Shown: piece after piece, positions 1-9,000 of the stretch
How positions within the stretch are numbered: position 1 is the first letter of the stretch
Layout: every line of letters begins with the position of its first letter
Virus record (IMG/VR): IMGVR_UViG_3300023109_000126
Location: 1 to 25,244 of that record
Source of the DNA: a virus
Length of the DNA stretch: 25,244 nucleotides
Direction: 5' to 3' (one strand)
The notes under the pieces: generated by a model
Databases searched by the model: none
Told to the model about the DNA's origin: nothing
Seen by the model: the letters and a program-made list of their open reading frames with translations, nothing else
Translations under genes and position numbers: made by a program

Positions 1-488
1 CTCCGCAAGTGTTTATTACACATAGTGCTAACTATAGCGCACTAACACCTACACATAGTAATTATCCTTTTCAAATTTATAGCAATTCGTCTGTAGATGC
101 ATTTACAATTACAGGAGAATTTACAGTAGAGAATTCAAAAGAAGCTGAATATTGGATCGCCGCAGTACATTTTTTAAGAAGTATAACTAAAATGGCGTAT
201 GGTGACAGTGCAAATAAAGGATCTCCTCCACCAGTAACAAAGCTTAATGGCTACGGTGATTATGTTTTTAATAATGTACCAGTAGTTATTCAAAATTTTA
301 ACGTTACGTTGCCCTCTGATGTAGACTATATACCTGCTAGTGTTGGATTTAACGGATCTTATGCTCCAACTAAGTCTGAAATTTCGGTTTCGATGGTTCC
401 TGCATACAGTAGAGACAAGGTTAATAAGTTTAGTCTTGATAAATTCGTTAACGGCGGATATATTTTAGGCGGAGACGGGTACATTTAA
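1..488 (+). CDS. 48: Baseplate tail-tube cap protein, gp48-like (5' partial)
   Basis: The reading frame is open to the left edge of the window (first full codon at position 3), so this is the C-terminal part of a longer protein. A GTG at 9 is only an internal valine codon. About 161 residues are visible. They are rich in beta strands and include a helix-like stretch with EAEYWIAAVHFLRSITK, followed by FNNVPVVIQNFNVTLPSDVDY and a closing IS-VSMVP-YSRDKVNKFSL. A strand ending in an alternating hydrophobic 'EISVSM' followed by a tyrosine/arginine tail resembles the end of T4 gp48, which sits on top of the baseplate and starts tail-tube assembly. gp54 is a related alternative, since both are tube-like proteins. 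The next gene (gp53-like) starts on the last base of this stop codon. Placement in the tube-cap family is fairly safe; the choice of gp48 over gp54 is inference. Confidence 0.6.
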   Translation, partial: PQVFITHSANYSALTPTHSNYPFQIYSNSSVDAFTITGEFTVENSKEAEYWIAAVHFLRSITKMAYGDSANKGSPPPVTKLNGYGDYVFNNVPVVIQNFNVTLPSDVDYIPASVGFNGSYAPTKSEISVSMVPAYSRDKVNKFSLDKFVNGGYILGGDGYI

Positions 489-790
489 TGGCTAATTATG
501 ACGATAAAAGTCCTTATAAAGACACTAGGCAAGTTAACGGACAGTATTTAGGAATTTTAAATATTAGACCTGTGCCTGCAGAAAACGATGATATTTTATA
601 TGAAATTGAATCGCAGTATACTTACAGACCAGACTTATTAGCTTACGACTTGTACGGTGATAGGCGTTATTGGTGGGTTTTTGCTCAAAGAAATATGAAT
701 GTTTTAAAAGATCCTGTATATGATTTTAGACCTGGCACAAAAATATACTTGCCTAAAGAACGAAATATTACATCAAAGTTAGGAGGCTAA
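488..790 (+). CDS. 53: Baseplate wedge protein, gp53-like
   Basis: This is a 100-residue protein. Its core block at residues 46-69 (YRPDLLAYDLYGDRRYWWVF and onward) is the typical signature of small phage baseplate wedge proteins of the gp53 type, where a helix with 'LYG(D/N)..YWW(V/L)' follows an arginine-proline pair. The end, residues 79-89 (DFRPGTKIYLP), looks like the last turn and strand of a LysM-type fold. T4 gp53 is about twice as long (196 aa), so this is a short form. In T4, gp53 joins neighbouring wedges around the hub. The ATG overlaps the upstream stop as TAATG, with a purine-rich GGAG at 471-474, so its translation is probably coupled to the upstream gene. Assignment to the gp53/LysM-like group is confident; exact equivalence to T4 gp53 is inferred. 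Confidence 0.78.
   Translation: MANYDDKSPYKDTRQVNGQYLGILNIRPVPAENDDILYEIESQYTYRPDLLAYDLYGDRRYWWVFAQRNMNVLKDPVYDFRPGTKIYLPKERNITSKLGG
781..786 (+). promoter_or_regulatory. Shine-Dalgarno site fixing a GTG start
   Basis: AGGAGG lies at 781-786, inside the last codons of the gp53-like gene. It is 8 bases before GTG 795 and is the strongest ribosome binding site seen in the window. The first in-frame ATG is 35 codons further on and has no comparable site, so GTG is the start of the hub gene. Confidence 0.85.
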
Positions 791-794
791 CACA

Positions 795-3557
795 GTGCCT
801 TTTTTACCACAAAATTTAGAAGCTAGACTGTCTCAAGCAGGACAAGATCTTGGAGAGGCGTCTGATCAGTTAGGTAATGCACTTAGTCAGCCACTACCAA
901 TGTCTCCAAATATCTCTTTAGATCCTTTAGGAAGAGCTCTTGCAGGCACAGCAGACTCTGCACGAGGTGCAGTTACCGCGATTGATTCGTTTATTTCTAA
1001 TCCAGGTGCTGCAATAGGAAATGCAATTGGTGGTGCACTAAATGATGCAATTGGTGGTGCGTTAGGCGGCTTGTTTGGCGGCCTCGGCGGCGGACCTATC
1101 GGTTTACAACCTAACTCTTTACGTAAATTTGCAAGCTATAATAATATTTTTACTTTTGGTGCTGTAAGTAAAACAACTTATAACTCTCCAAACTCTACAT
1201 ATAGGTCCAAAGGCCCAGATGTAACAATAATAAAATCTGGCGGAACAGGAAATGACCAAGTAAAAACTTCTTTAGAACGTGCTGCTGGAATTACCGGCGA
1301 ATACTTTATTGAAGATGTTGATATTATATGTCTTGTAACGCCCAACAGTAAAACACAACAGACAAATGCTACTACAATTAGTTTTAATGTTACTGAACCG
1401 TATAGTATGGGTTTATTTTTACAATCTCTACATATTGCTGCTGCAAAGGCAGGGTATACAAATTATTTAGAAGCAGTGTATTTGTTACAAGTAGAATTTA
1501 TCGGTTATGACGATAGTGGGCGTTCTGTTAAAGATGCTAGATCTACTAGAATGTTTCCATTAAAATTATCAAACGTTGAGTTTGATGTTACCGAAGCTGG
1601 TAGTTCTTATTTTGTTGAAGCTATACCTTATCATGAAATTGCAATGTCAGACGAAGTACAAATGACTCCAGTAACAGTAGATATACAAGGTGCAACGATA
1701 GCAGAACTTTTACAAACTGGTCCACAGAGCCTTTCTACTATTTTAAATACAAGAGAACAAGAACAAGTTCAAGCAGGTAACAAACCAGTTGCAGACGAAT
1801 ATGTTATTATGTTTCCTAAAAGCATGTCTAGCGCATCAAGTTCTCCGCTAGGTGCTGCAACACAAGCATTACAAGGGGCAACTACTGCGTCTGCTGCTGA
1901 ACCCGGAACTGAAGGCGCTGGAGGCGAAGAAGACAGAAATCAAAAACTTTATGATCAGTTAACTGGCGTCGAAGGCGGCGAAGTTCCTGCAGATTTTGAT
2001 GCAGAAATTAGCAAAGTATTAGGCATTGTTGTAACACGTAGCCAAGTAGGCGAGTCTATTAGAGAGTCTGCAGAAAGTGAAGAAAACATAAACGCCATAG
2101 GTCAAAGTAAAATTGTCAAGAGTTACTTAGACCAAGGAACTCAGTACTTCGGCCGTCCAGGATTTGTTGAAGATAAAGAAAATGCTCCGGGAATTTTTCA
2201 ACGCGGAAATATACAAATAAGTGACGAAGGTAGACGAATTAATTTTGCTCAAGGAACTAGAGTACAAAACATAATAGAAGAGGTTATATTACTTTCAGAA
2301 TATGCAAGAAATTTTGTAACTGAGCAACCAGATGCTAATGGTATGAAAACTTGGTTTAGAATTGAAAGTGATGTATTTTTAATTCCAGGAAACTCAAATG
2401 TTGCTGCAACCGGTGAAGGCGCAAAAGTTTATGTATACAAAGTTATGCCTTTTCAAAATCACGTAGCTAGATTTACATCTCCTACATCTGCCCCGCCAGG
2501 ATACCTAAATTTAAGACGCCAAGCTGTTAAAGAATATGACTACTTATATACTGGTGAGAATGATGATATTATAGATTTTAATATTAATATTAACGCTGCA
2601 TTTTTTACAGCATTAAATGGTGATTTCGGACAATTAAATGCTAATCAAATTACACTTGGCGCAAACGGATTAGTTATAAATCCAGAATCTCCTGTACACG
2701 GTGCATCACCAGGCAACAGTACTAATTCATCAACATCAGGTATATCTGCTACTAGACCTGTTCCTACTACAAACACAGGCGAAGCTGGGTCAGGACCGCA
2801 AAATCATCCTGAGAATGCAGTTGCAAGAACATTTAATGACGCAATTGTAAATAGTGAAACTGATTTAGTAGGTATTGACTTTGAAATTTGGGGAGATCCG
2901 TATTATATTACAGATAGCGGAATGGGAAATTACAGTGCATCTCCTACAGGTAGTATTAATTTAAATAGTGACGGGTCGATGGACTATCAAAGCGGAGAAG
3001 TAGATATTCTAATAAATTTTAGAACTCCTGTAGATATACGAGATCCTGGGTTTATGAAATTTCCAGCAGGCGGCACTAAAGCTGTTGGTGCATTCAGTGG
3101 TCTGTATCAAGTAATAGAAGTTACTAATTCTTGGAGTGAGAATAGATTTACACAAAAATTAAAAACAATTAGAAGAAGAAATCAACCAGAAGATACAGGT
3201 ATATCGCCTATTGATATTTCTATAGAAAGTATCATTGAAAAGGGACTTGATGCTATTATATCGCCGTTAATATCTTCGCCTGTTGCTGCATTTCAGGGCG
3301 CTATTGACGATATACAAGGTCAAATTGATCAATTAGGTGCAACATTAACACAAGGTATAGGCGGAGCAGTAGCAAATGGTGTTGCAGCATTAGATTCTGC
3401 TGCAACTGATGTTGTTGGAAATATATCGTCGTCGGTTAGTGGCGCTGCGCCTACAATACCATCAGATAATCGTACTGATGCACAAGTTAATGCCGATTTC
3501 GAAGAACAACATAATGCGTATTTGGCAAGAGCAAATCGAGCAACAGGAAGAACTTAA
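795..3557 (+). CDS. Putative baseplate hub protein (gp27-like, enlarged)
   Basis: This 920-residue protein starts at GTG. Visible parts in order are: a polar N-terminus; a Gly/Ala-rich hydrophobic segment (about 67-103) with tandem AIGGAL units; a beta-rich region (about 110-300) with the block EPYSMGLFLQSLHIAAAKAG and then FIGYDDSG; a low-complexity Ser/Ala/Gly/Glu linker (about 343-380); a second folded region (about 400-625) with YDYLYTGENDDIIDFNI; a Ser/Thr/Pro linker (about 632-672); a beta-rich C-terminal region (about 680-795) ending in SGLYQVIEV and KLKTIRRRN; and a final amphipathic Ala/Gly/Ser-rich tail. The gene lies directly upstream of gp5. In T4 the partner of gp5 is the tube-like hub protein gp27 (391 aa). 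The 'YTG-N..I..F.I' block and tube-like N-terminal region fit large hub proteins of marine T4-like phages as I remember them. I can claim only a hub-type structural protein with moderate certainty. One cysteine is present. Confidence 0.6.
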   Translation: MPFLPQNLEARLSQAGQDLGEASDQLGNALSQPLPMSPNISLDPLGRALAGTADSARGAVTAIDSFISNPGAAIGNAIGGALNDAIGGALGGLFGGLGGGPIGLQPNSLRKFASYNNIFTFGAVSKTTYNSPNSTYRSKGPDVTIIKSGGTGNDQVKTSLERAAGITGEYFIEDVDIICLVTPNSKTQQTNATTISFNVTEPYSMGLFLQSLHIAAAKAGYTNYLEAVYLLQVEFIGYDDSGRSVKDARSTRMFPLKLSNVEFDVTEAGSSYFVEAIPYHEIAMSDEVQMTPVTVDIQGATIAELLQTGPQSLSTILNTREQEQVQAGNKPVADEYVIMFPKSMSSASSSPLGAATQALQGATTASAAEPGTEGAGGEEDRNQKLYDQLTGVEGGEVPADFDAEISKVLGIVVTRSQVGESIRESAESEENINAIGQSKIVKSYLDQGTQYFGRPGFVEDKENAPGIFQRGNIQISDEGRRINFAQGTRVQNIIEEVILLSEYARNFVTEQPDANGMKTWFRIESDVFLIPGNSNVAATGEGAKVYVYKVMPFQNHVARFTSPTSAPPGYLNLRRQAVKEYDYLYTGENDDIIDFNININAAFFTALNGDFGQLNANQITLGANGLVINPESPVHGASPGNSTNSSTSGISATRPVPTTNTGEAGSGPQNHPENAVARTFNDAIVNSETDLVGIDFEIWGDPYYITDSGMGNYSASPTGSINLNSDGSMDYQSGEVDILINFRTPVDIRDPGFMKFPAGGTKAVGAFSGLYQVIEVTNSWSENRFTQKLKTIRRRNQPEDTGISPIDISIESIIEKGLDAIISPLISSPVAAFQGAIDDIQGQIDQLGATLTQGIGGAVANGVAALDSAATDVVGNISSSVSGAAPTIPSDNRTDAQVNADFEEQHNAYLARANRATGRT
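1021..1060 (+). repeat. 16-bp tandem direct repeat in the hub gene (AIGGAL units)
   Basis: The 16-base string ATGCAATTGGTGGTGC occurs at 1021-1036 and again at 1045-1060. The 24-base period equals eight codons. It encodes two adjacent AIGGAL-type octapeptides within the Gly/Ala-rich segment, followed by a degenerate third unit (GGLFGGLG). The local run of GGC/GGT glycine codons is unusual for this AT-rich sequence. It is a recent in-frame duplication or a conserved amphipathic motif. Confidence 0.85.
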
Positions 3558-3575
3558 CCTGGAAATAGGATAGCA

Positions 3576-5561
3576 ATGGATAAAGTTAATAAAAATCAAG
3601 TAGAAAGAACAAGTCAAAGCGGCACTAAGGAGCAGTTTCCTTCGCAGCCTAAAATTGCTATTGTTAGAAATCATCTAGATACTACATATATGGGAAACCT
3701 TGAAGTAGAACTTTTAACATCATCAAATTCAGGACAGTCTACAAATGCACCAGGTCAGATTATTGTAGCAAAATATCTTAGCCCGTTTTACGGAATAACA
3801 TCACTGCAAGGAACAACTGATAATGAAAGCCACATAAGTAGTCAACGCAGCTACGGCTGGTGGGGAGTTCCTCCAGATGTTGGTGCAAAGGTTCTTGTAA
3901 TTTTTGCAGAAGGCGGCACAGCATTTTGGATTGGTTGTATTCCTGAAGACCACACAAATATTATGACTCCTGATCCGTTTGTTTCCAGTACATACAATGA
4001 TTCTGATCAGTCTAGAAAATTGCCTGTTGTAGAATACAATAAACGAACCGAAGACGGTACTGGCAGAAATAGTACACAATTTGTAAAACCAGCAAATCAA
4101 GATGCTATTGATGTGTTAACTACACAAGGTTTAATTGATGACGAAATAAGGGGTGTAACAAGTACTAGTTCTAGAAGAGAAGTTCCTAGCGCAGTTACTG
4201 GATTTAGTAGTCCAGGACCACAAGACAGGCGCCCAGGTGCACCTAGAGTTAATTACGGAGAAAATTTTGCACAAACTCCTATGCCTCAAAATAGATTAGG
4301 CGGCAGTAGTTTAGTGTTTGATGACGGTGATGCTACATTGTTGCGTAAAACTCCAGCAAAAGACGGACCTCCTGTGTATGCAAATGCCGAAGCTGGAGAA
4401 ACAGACGGCGATCCTACACTTCCTCATAATGAACTAGTACGTTTAAGAACAAGAACGGGTCATCAAATTTTACTTCATAATACTGAAGATTTAATTTATA
4501 TTGCTAATGCACGAGGCACTACTTGGATTGAATTAACTGCAAACGGAAAAATTGACATTTATGCACAAGACAGTATTAGTGTACATAGTGAAGCAGACAT
4601 TAATATGAAGGCCGGTGCTAATGTTAATATTGAAGCAGGAGCAGATATTAATTTAAAAGCAGCCGGCGATACAAACGTAACTGCTCCGGGCAGTGTAAAC
4701 TTAGATACTCCTGATACAAATATGAAAAATTTAGATGTAAACGGCAATGCAATAATAAGTGCAAATACAAACACAGGTTCTCTGTCAGCAGGAAGTGTTA
4801 ATGGAACTAGTGCAGGTTCATCTTGGACAGATCGCCCAGGAAGTGATGATCAAATACTTGGATCACATAGTTCTGCATCGCCTACAGCTCCGACAGCGGC
4901 TATACCAAGCGCAAGAGTTCCCTTGCACGAACCTTGGAGTGGGCACGAAAATTTGTTCAACACTACTGCTGTAACACCTGATACATTTAGACAAAATACA
5001 ACACGCGAAGCTGGCGCTCAACCAAATACTGCTCCTCCAGAAGCAGCAGAAGCACCTGCTGCTCCTCCTACAGACGGAGTAGTATCTACTCCTAATGCTT
5101 CGATACCAGGTGTTCCTAAAAATGTAGGTAATGCACTTGGCGGAGTACAAGAAAGCGTAGGACAGTTTAGTGTCGGAAACTTAGTAAATTCTGTAGCAGA
5201 ATCTGCCTCTCAAATTACACATAGCGTAGGACAATCGATTGTCGGTGCAATTGACAGTATAGCAAGTCCAGGCGCATTAAGCAATATTACAAATAGTATT
5301 ACTGGATCTGCAATATCTCAAACAATAGGAGCAGTTGGTAGTTTACTTAATTTACGAACTACGTTGGCAAAAGGTCAAACTCCGAGACCTACAACTATTA
5401 CAGACTCTGCTGATCCGTTTGAAGGAATTGATCCTGTTATTGATGTAAAAATACTTAACGATGTTGCTGATGGAAAATACTCAGACGGATCTCAAATTAC
5501 ATTAGGAAATGGACAAACGTATACAGTTAATAGAGACGGCGACTATTACGAGTTAACATAA
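3576..5561 (+). CDS. 5: Baseplate central spike protein gp5 (no lysozyme domain)
   Basis: This 661-residue protein has AGGA at 3567-3570, 5 bases before its ATG. Residues about 24-140 form an OB-fold of the gp5/VgrG type, with beta strands around KIAIVRNHLD, SYGWWGVPPDVGAKVLVIF and GTAFWIGCIP. Residues about 140-285 are a polar Pro/Ser/Arg-rich linker. Residues 285-320 (NELVRLRTRTGHQILLHNTE and onward) lead into a strict eight-residue repeat at about 324-395, the hallmark of the trimeric needle beta-helix. T4 gp5 carries a lysozyme domain between the OB-fold and the needle; no lysozyme-like motif is visible here. After the needle come RVPLHEPWSGHE (447-458), a Pro/Ala stretch, an amphipathic Gly/Ala/Ser/Val-rich region (about 505-595) and a small ending of about 50 residues. 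The protein would form the cell-puncturing tip with the hub encoded upstream. Confidence 0.88.
   Translation: MDKVNKNQVERTSQSGTKEQFPSQPKIAIVRNHLDTTYMGNLEVELLTSSNSGQSTNAPGQIIVAKYLSPFYGITSLQGTTDNESHISSQRSYGWWGVPPDVGAKVLVIFAEGGTAFWIGCIPEDHTNIMTPDPFVSSTYNDSDQSRKLPVVEYNKRTEDGTGRNSTQFVKPANQDAIDVLTTQGLIDDEIRGVTSTSSRREVPSAVTGFSSPGPQDRRPGAPRVNYGENFAQTPMPQNRLGGSSLVFDDGDATLLRKTPAKDGPPVYANAEAGETDGDPTLPHNELVRLRTRTGHQILLHNTEDLIYIANARGTTWIELTANGKIDIYAQDSISVHSEADINMKAGANVNIEAGADINLKAAGDTNVTAPGSVNLDTPDTNMKNLDVNGNAIISANTNTGSLSAGSVNGTSAGSSWTDRPGSDDQILGSHSSASPTAPTAAIPSARVPLHEPWSGHENLFNTTAVTPDTFRQNTTREAGAQPNTAPPEAAEAPAAPPTDGVVSTPNASIPGVPKNVGNALGGVQESVGQFSVGNLVNSVAESASQITHSVGQSIVGAIDSIASPGALSNITNSITGSAISQTIGAVGSLLNLRTTLAKGQTPRPTTITDSADPFEGIDPVIDVKILNDVADGKYSDGSQITLGNGQTYTVNRDGDYYELT
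4545..4712 (+). repeat. Octapeptide repeats coding for the gp5 needle beta-helix
   Basis: Seven consecutive in-frame octads cover residues 324-379, with more degenerate units to about 395. Examples are ADINMKAG (340-347) and GSVNLDTP (372-379). Each has alternating small/hydrophobic residues and a conserved asparagine or aspartate near the middle. This is the pattern of the T4 gp5 C-terminal triple-stranded beta-helix and of VgrG needles. The repeat is at protein level; the DNA copies have diverged. Confidence 0.85.
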
Positions 5562-5574
5562 GGGTAAATATGAT

Positions 5575-6021
5575 ATGAGCACACAAGAAAAGAGCATTTA
5601 CAAACAAATAGTAGTTCCTGGTAATCAGTCCCAGTCTCCTATTCCAGAATCGAGAGCATACAGGGGAATTAGCACAGTTGACCCTGATGCAACCGAATGG
5701 GTACTATATGATATTGCACTTATTAAACAAGATATTATTAACCACTTTCATATTCGTCAAGGTGAAAAACTAAGTGATCCTGAGTTTGGAACTATTATTT
5801 GGGATGTATTATTTGAGCCGTTAACTGATCAACTTCGTGACGCTATTACTAAAAATGTTTCAAGACTTATTAATTATGATCCTCGAGTAAATGTTGATAA
5901 TATTATAATATCTACATACGAAAGCGGAATACAAATTGAATGTACACTAAGTTATCTACCCTATAATATTTCTGAAAATATGAAACTAAAATTTGATGAA
6001 AATGCTGGATTTTTATCATAA
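5575..6021 (+). CDS. 25: Baseplate wedge protein gp25
   Basis: This 148-residue protein is close in length to T4 gp25 (132 aa) and belongs to the gp25/gpW-like baseplate family. The core is intact: residues 40-60 (WVLYDIALIKQDIINHFHI), then RQGEKLSDPEFGTIIWDVLF and EPL (61-83), then a helix ending in YDPRV (101-105) and two beta strands to the end. In contractile tails this protein sits at the inner ring, contacts gp6 and gp53 and links the wedge to the first sheath ring. AGGG at 5561-5564 gives a normal ribosome binding site. An earlier ATG at 5570 is followed almost at once by TGA, so 5575 is the start. In T4, gene 25 lies in a different cluster from genes 5 and 6; here it sits between them. 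Confidence 0.93.
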   Translation: MSTQEKSIYKQIVVPGNQSQSPIPESRAYRGISTVDPDATEWVLYDIALIKQDIINHFHIRQGEKLSDPEFGTIIWDVLFEPLTDQLRDAITKNVSRLINYDPRVNVDNIIISTYESGIQIECTLSYLPYNISENMKLKFDENAGFLS

Positions 6022-6047
6022 AATAAACTACGCACATAATATAATAA

Positions 6048-6055
6048 AATAAATA
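6048..6055 (+). promoter_or_regulatory. T4-type late promoter candidate upstream of gp6
   Basis: AATAAATA at 6048-6055 matches the T4 late promoter octamer TATAAATA at 7 of 8 positions. It lies in a 55-base non-coding gap, the longest in the window. In T4 the octamer occupies about -13 to -6, so transcription would start near 6061, just before the ribosome binding site (GAGG, 6065-6068) of gp6. A second octamer before the gene at 25228 has exactly the same distance (21 bases) to its start codon, which raises confidence. Confidence 0.6.
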
Positions 6056-6076
6056 CATTGTAACGAGGAAAACAGC

Positions 6077-9000
6077 ATGTCATCTACAGATAGACAAAAT
6101 AGATTATTACTAGCAGAAGATTGGAAACGTGTCTATCAAAGTTTCCGTAATGCAGACTTTAAGTCTTACGATTTTGACAATCTAAGACGCACAATGGTCT
6201 CTTACTTGCGTGAAAACTATCCAGAAGATTTTAATGATTATATTGAGTCAAGTGAATATCTTGCGCTAATTGATATGATTGCATTTTTAGGTCAAAATAT
6301 TGCATTCCGTATTGATCTAAATGCTAGAGAAAATTTCCTAGAACTAGCAGAACGCCGTGAGAGTGTACTACGTTTAGCAAGATTACTTTCTTATAATCCT
6401 AAGCGTAACCAAGCAGCAAACGGGCTTTTAAAAATTGAAGCAGTTAGTACAACTGAAGAACTAGTTGATTCAAATGGAATTAACCTTCAGAATCAAACAA
6501 TTCAATGGAACGATTCTTCAAATCCTGATTGGTATGAACAATTTATTAGAGTAATGAATTCGTCGTTACCTGTTAATGGTACTTTTGGAAGACCTGTAAA
6601 ATCAGAAGAAATTTCCGGAGTTCCAACAGAACAATACCGTATGAATTCAACTAACAACGAAATTCCTGTGTATAGTTTCTCAAAAACAGTTGACGGCAAA
6701 AGTGTTGCATTTGAAGTTGTTTCGACAGATATAAATGATAATGAAATATACGAAGAGCCACCGTTCCCTGGTAATAACTTTGCATTCCTTTACAGAGACG
6801 ATGGCAGAGGCATTGCGAGTTCGAATACTGGATTCTTTACACACTTTAGACAAGGAAAAATTGACACTGGACAGTTTAATGTAACAAATCCTAGCACAAG
6901 TCAAGTTGTAGCAATTGATGCAAGAAACATTAATCAGTCAGATGTTTGGTTATATAACTTAGATAGTATTGGAAATGAGCAAGAACTTTGGACAAAGGTA
7001 GATGCAGTTGAAGGTAACAATGTAATTTATAATAGTTTAAATAAAAGCATTAGAAATATTTATAGTATATTAACACGCATTGAAGACCGAATTAGTTTAA
7101 TCTTTTCAGATGGTACATTTGGTAATTTACCGCAAGGAAATTTCCGTGTATACTACCGTTCTAGTAAAAATCAAAGACTTATAATTACACCAGACAGTTT
7201 ACGTGGTATTGCTGTACGTATTCCATATGTATCAAAAGCAGGTAAAGCTGAAACTATAACAATTACTCTTGAATTAAAATATACTGTTGACAATGCAACA
7301 ATATCAGAAACTAATGCAAGCATTAAGAAAAATGCTCCTAGTACATATTATACACAAAATAGAATGATAACTGGAGAAGATTATCAACTAGGCCCACTTG
7401 CTGTGAGTCAAGAAATAGTTAAAGCAAAAAGTGTAAACAGAGTGTCAAGTGGTATTAGTAGATATTTTGACTTAGTTGATTCTACTGGAAAATATAGTAC
7501 TACGAATCTTTTTGGTACAGACGGCGCAGTTTATAAAGATTTTTTAACATTAAAAACAGGCTTCTCGTTTGAAACTCTTACAGACATTGAAGGACAGATA
7601 CTTAACACTATTGAACCTATATTGTCTAGCATTAAAGTTCGAAATTATTATTACAATACATTTCCTAAATTATTAGTTGAAGATTTAGGAGCAGTTTGGA
7701 CACAAACTACTGAAGATACTAATAATTTTACTGGTAGAATGTCTAACGCTGCGGGCGTTCTTGTTAAAATAGGATCATTTACCGGATCTAACATGAAATT
7801 TGTTAAACCAAATAGTTTATTAAAGTATATTCCACCAGAAGGATATCACTTCTTAAACGGCAAACTTGAACTAGGCGAACCAGATTATAGAGGCGGATCA
7901 ACATATAAATGGGTAAAGGTTATAACAGTTATAGGAGACGGTACTGAAATTCAAGAAAGCGATGCTGGCCCAATTACCATTAACGATAGCATTCCTACAG
8001 GATCAAAATTAATTGAAATTAGAACCCCACTTCCGACAACTCTTACACCAGATGTCCAAGCACAGATTACTGCTCAAATATTTTCTTACAAAACATTCGG
8101 ATTGAGATATTCAAGAACCGACGGAGAATGGCGCCTAATTACAGAAAATAACTTAGCAGCAAATAGTGAGTTTAGTACAGGTAAAACTGGTAGCACAGCA
8201 GGCCAACAGTTAGATGCAAGTTGGATTTTAAAATTTAATACTGACGGAGAAAACTACACCATTACATATCGCGGCCTACGTTACATATTTGAAAGTGACA
8301 AGGACATAAGATTCTATTACGATAGTAGTGATAAAATTTATAACAATCGTACTGGAAGAGTTGTAAAAGATAAAATAAATGTATTAAACATTAATAATAA
8401 ACCCACAGAATCAGTTCCTTTTAATACTGACTATCTTTGGGAAATTGTTGAAGAATACAGAGATGCCGAAGGGTATATTGATAGTAAAAAAATACAAGTA
8501 AGTTTCTTTGACGAAGACGACGACGGTGTTGTAGATAATCCTGAAATATTTGATGATATAGTAGACGAAGTTAATATTAGTTCTGATAATATAACTGAAA
8601 AACTAGTATTTTTAAAGAAAAAAGTATCTTCAGATGGTGTTGAAGACTTTTTATACGAAAACAAAAATAATATTTTTAGAGATCCTAATGCACTTATACT
8701 ACTTTCAAAGTCTAATAGAGGCTCGTTAAGCAAATATGATGACGGTGATATTTTATATTATTTAGAAGAAGATATTTTTGAAATATATAACGAAACAACT
8801 ACAACGTTAACTATTACTACTGATTATAAAGCATTTATTGGTAGAGACGGATTAAAGTTTCAGTATGTTCATTCCGCTGATCAAGAAAGTAGAATTGACC
8901 CTAGTGCAAGTAATATTATCGATACATATCTGTTAACTAGAGGTTATGATACATTGTACAGACAGTGGTTAGATGGCGATTTAGATAGTAAACCATTGCC

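Noticed and set aside
9-488. GTG at position 9 as the true start of the first gene
   Set aside because: The frame stays open to the window edge, no ribosome binding site is visible, and the residual protein would lack the N-terminal part expected for tube-cap proteins.
3462-5150. Minus-strand open frames of 70-99 codons opposite the hub and gp5 genes
   Set aside because: They lie fully inside clear + strand genes. Their products are rich in Cys, Ser and Ile, as expected from antisense reading of repeats, and resemble no family. No ribosome binding site or gap supports them.
5563-5570. GGTAAATA as a late promoter before gp25
   Set aside because: It matches only 6 of 8 positions and lies 4 bases before the start codon, so transcription would begin at or inside the ATG and leave no ribosome binding site.
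5570-5578. ATG at 5570 as an alternative start for gp25
   Set aside because: It is followed by ATA and then TGA, so the frame closes after two codons.
6022-6076. Possible terminator or small RNA in the largest intergenic gap
   Set aside because: The gap is AT-rich without an inverted repeat or a T-run after a stem. Only the promoter octamer and ribosome binding site are supported.
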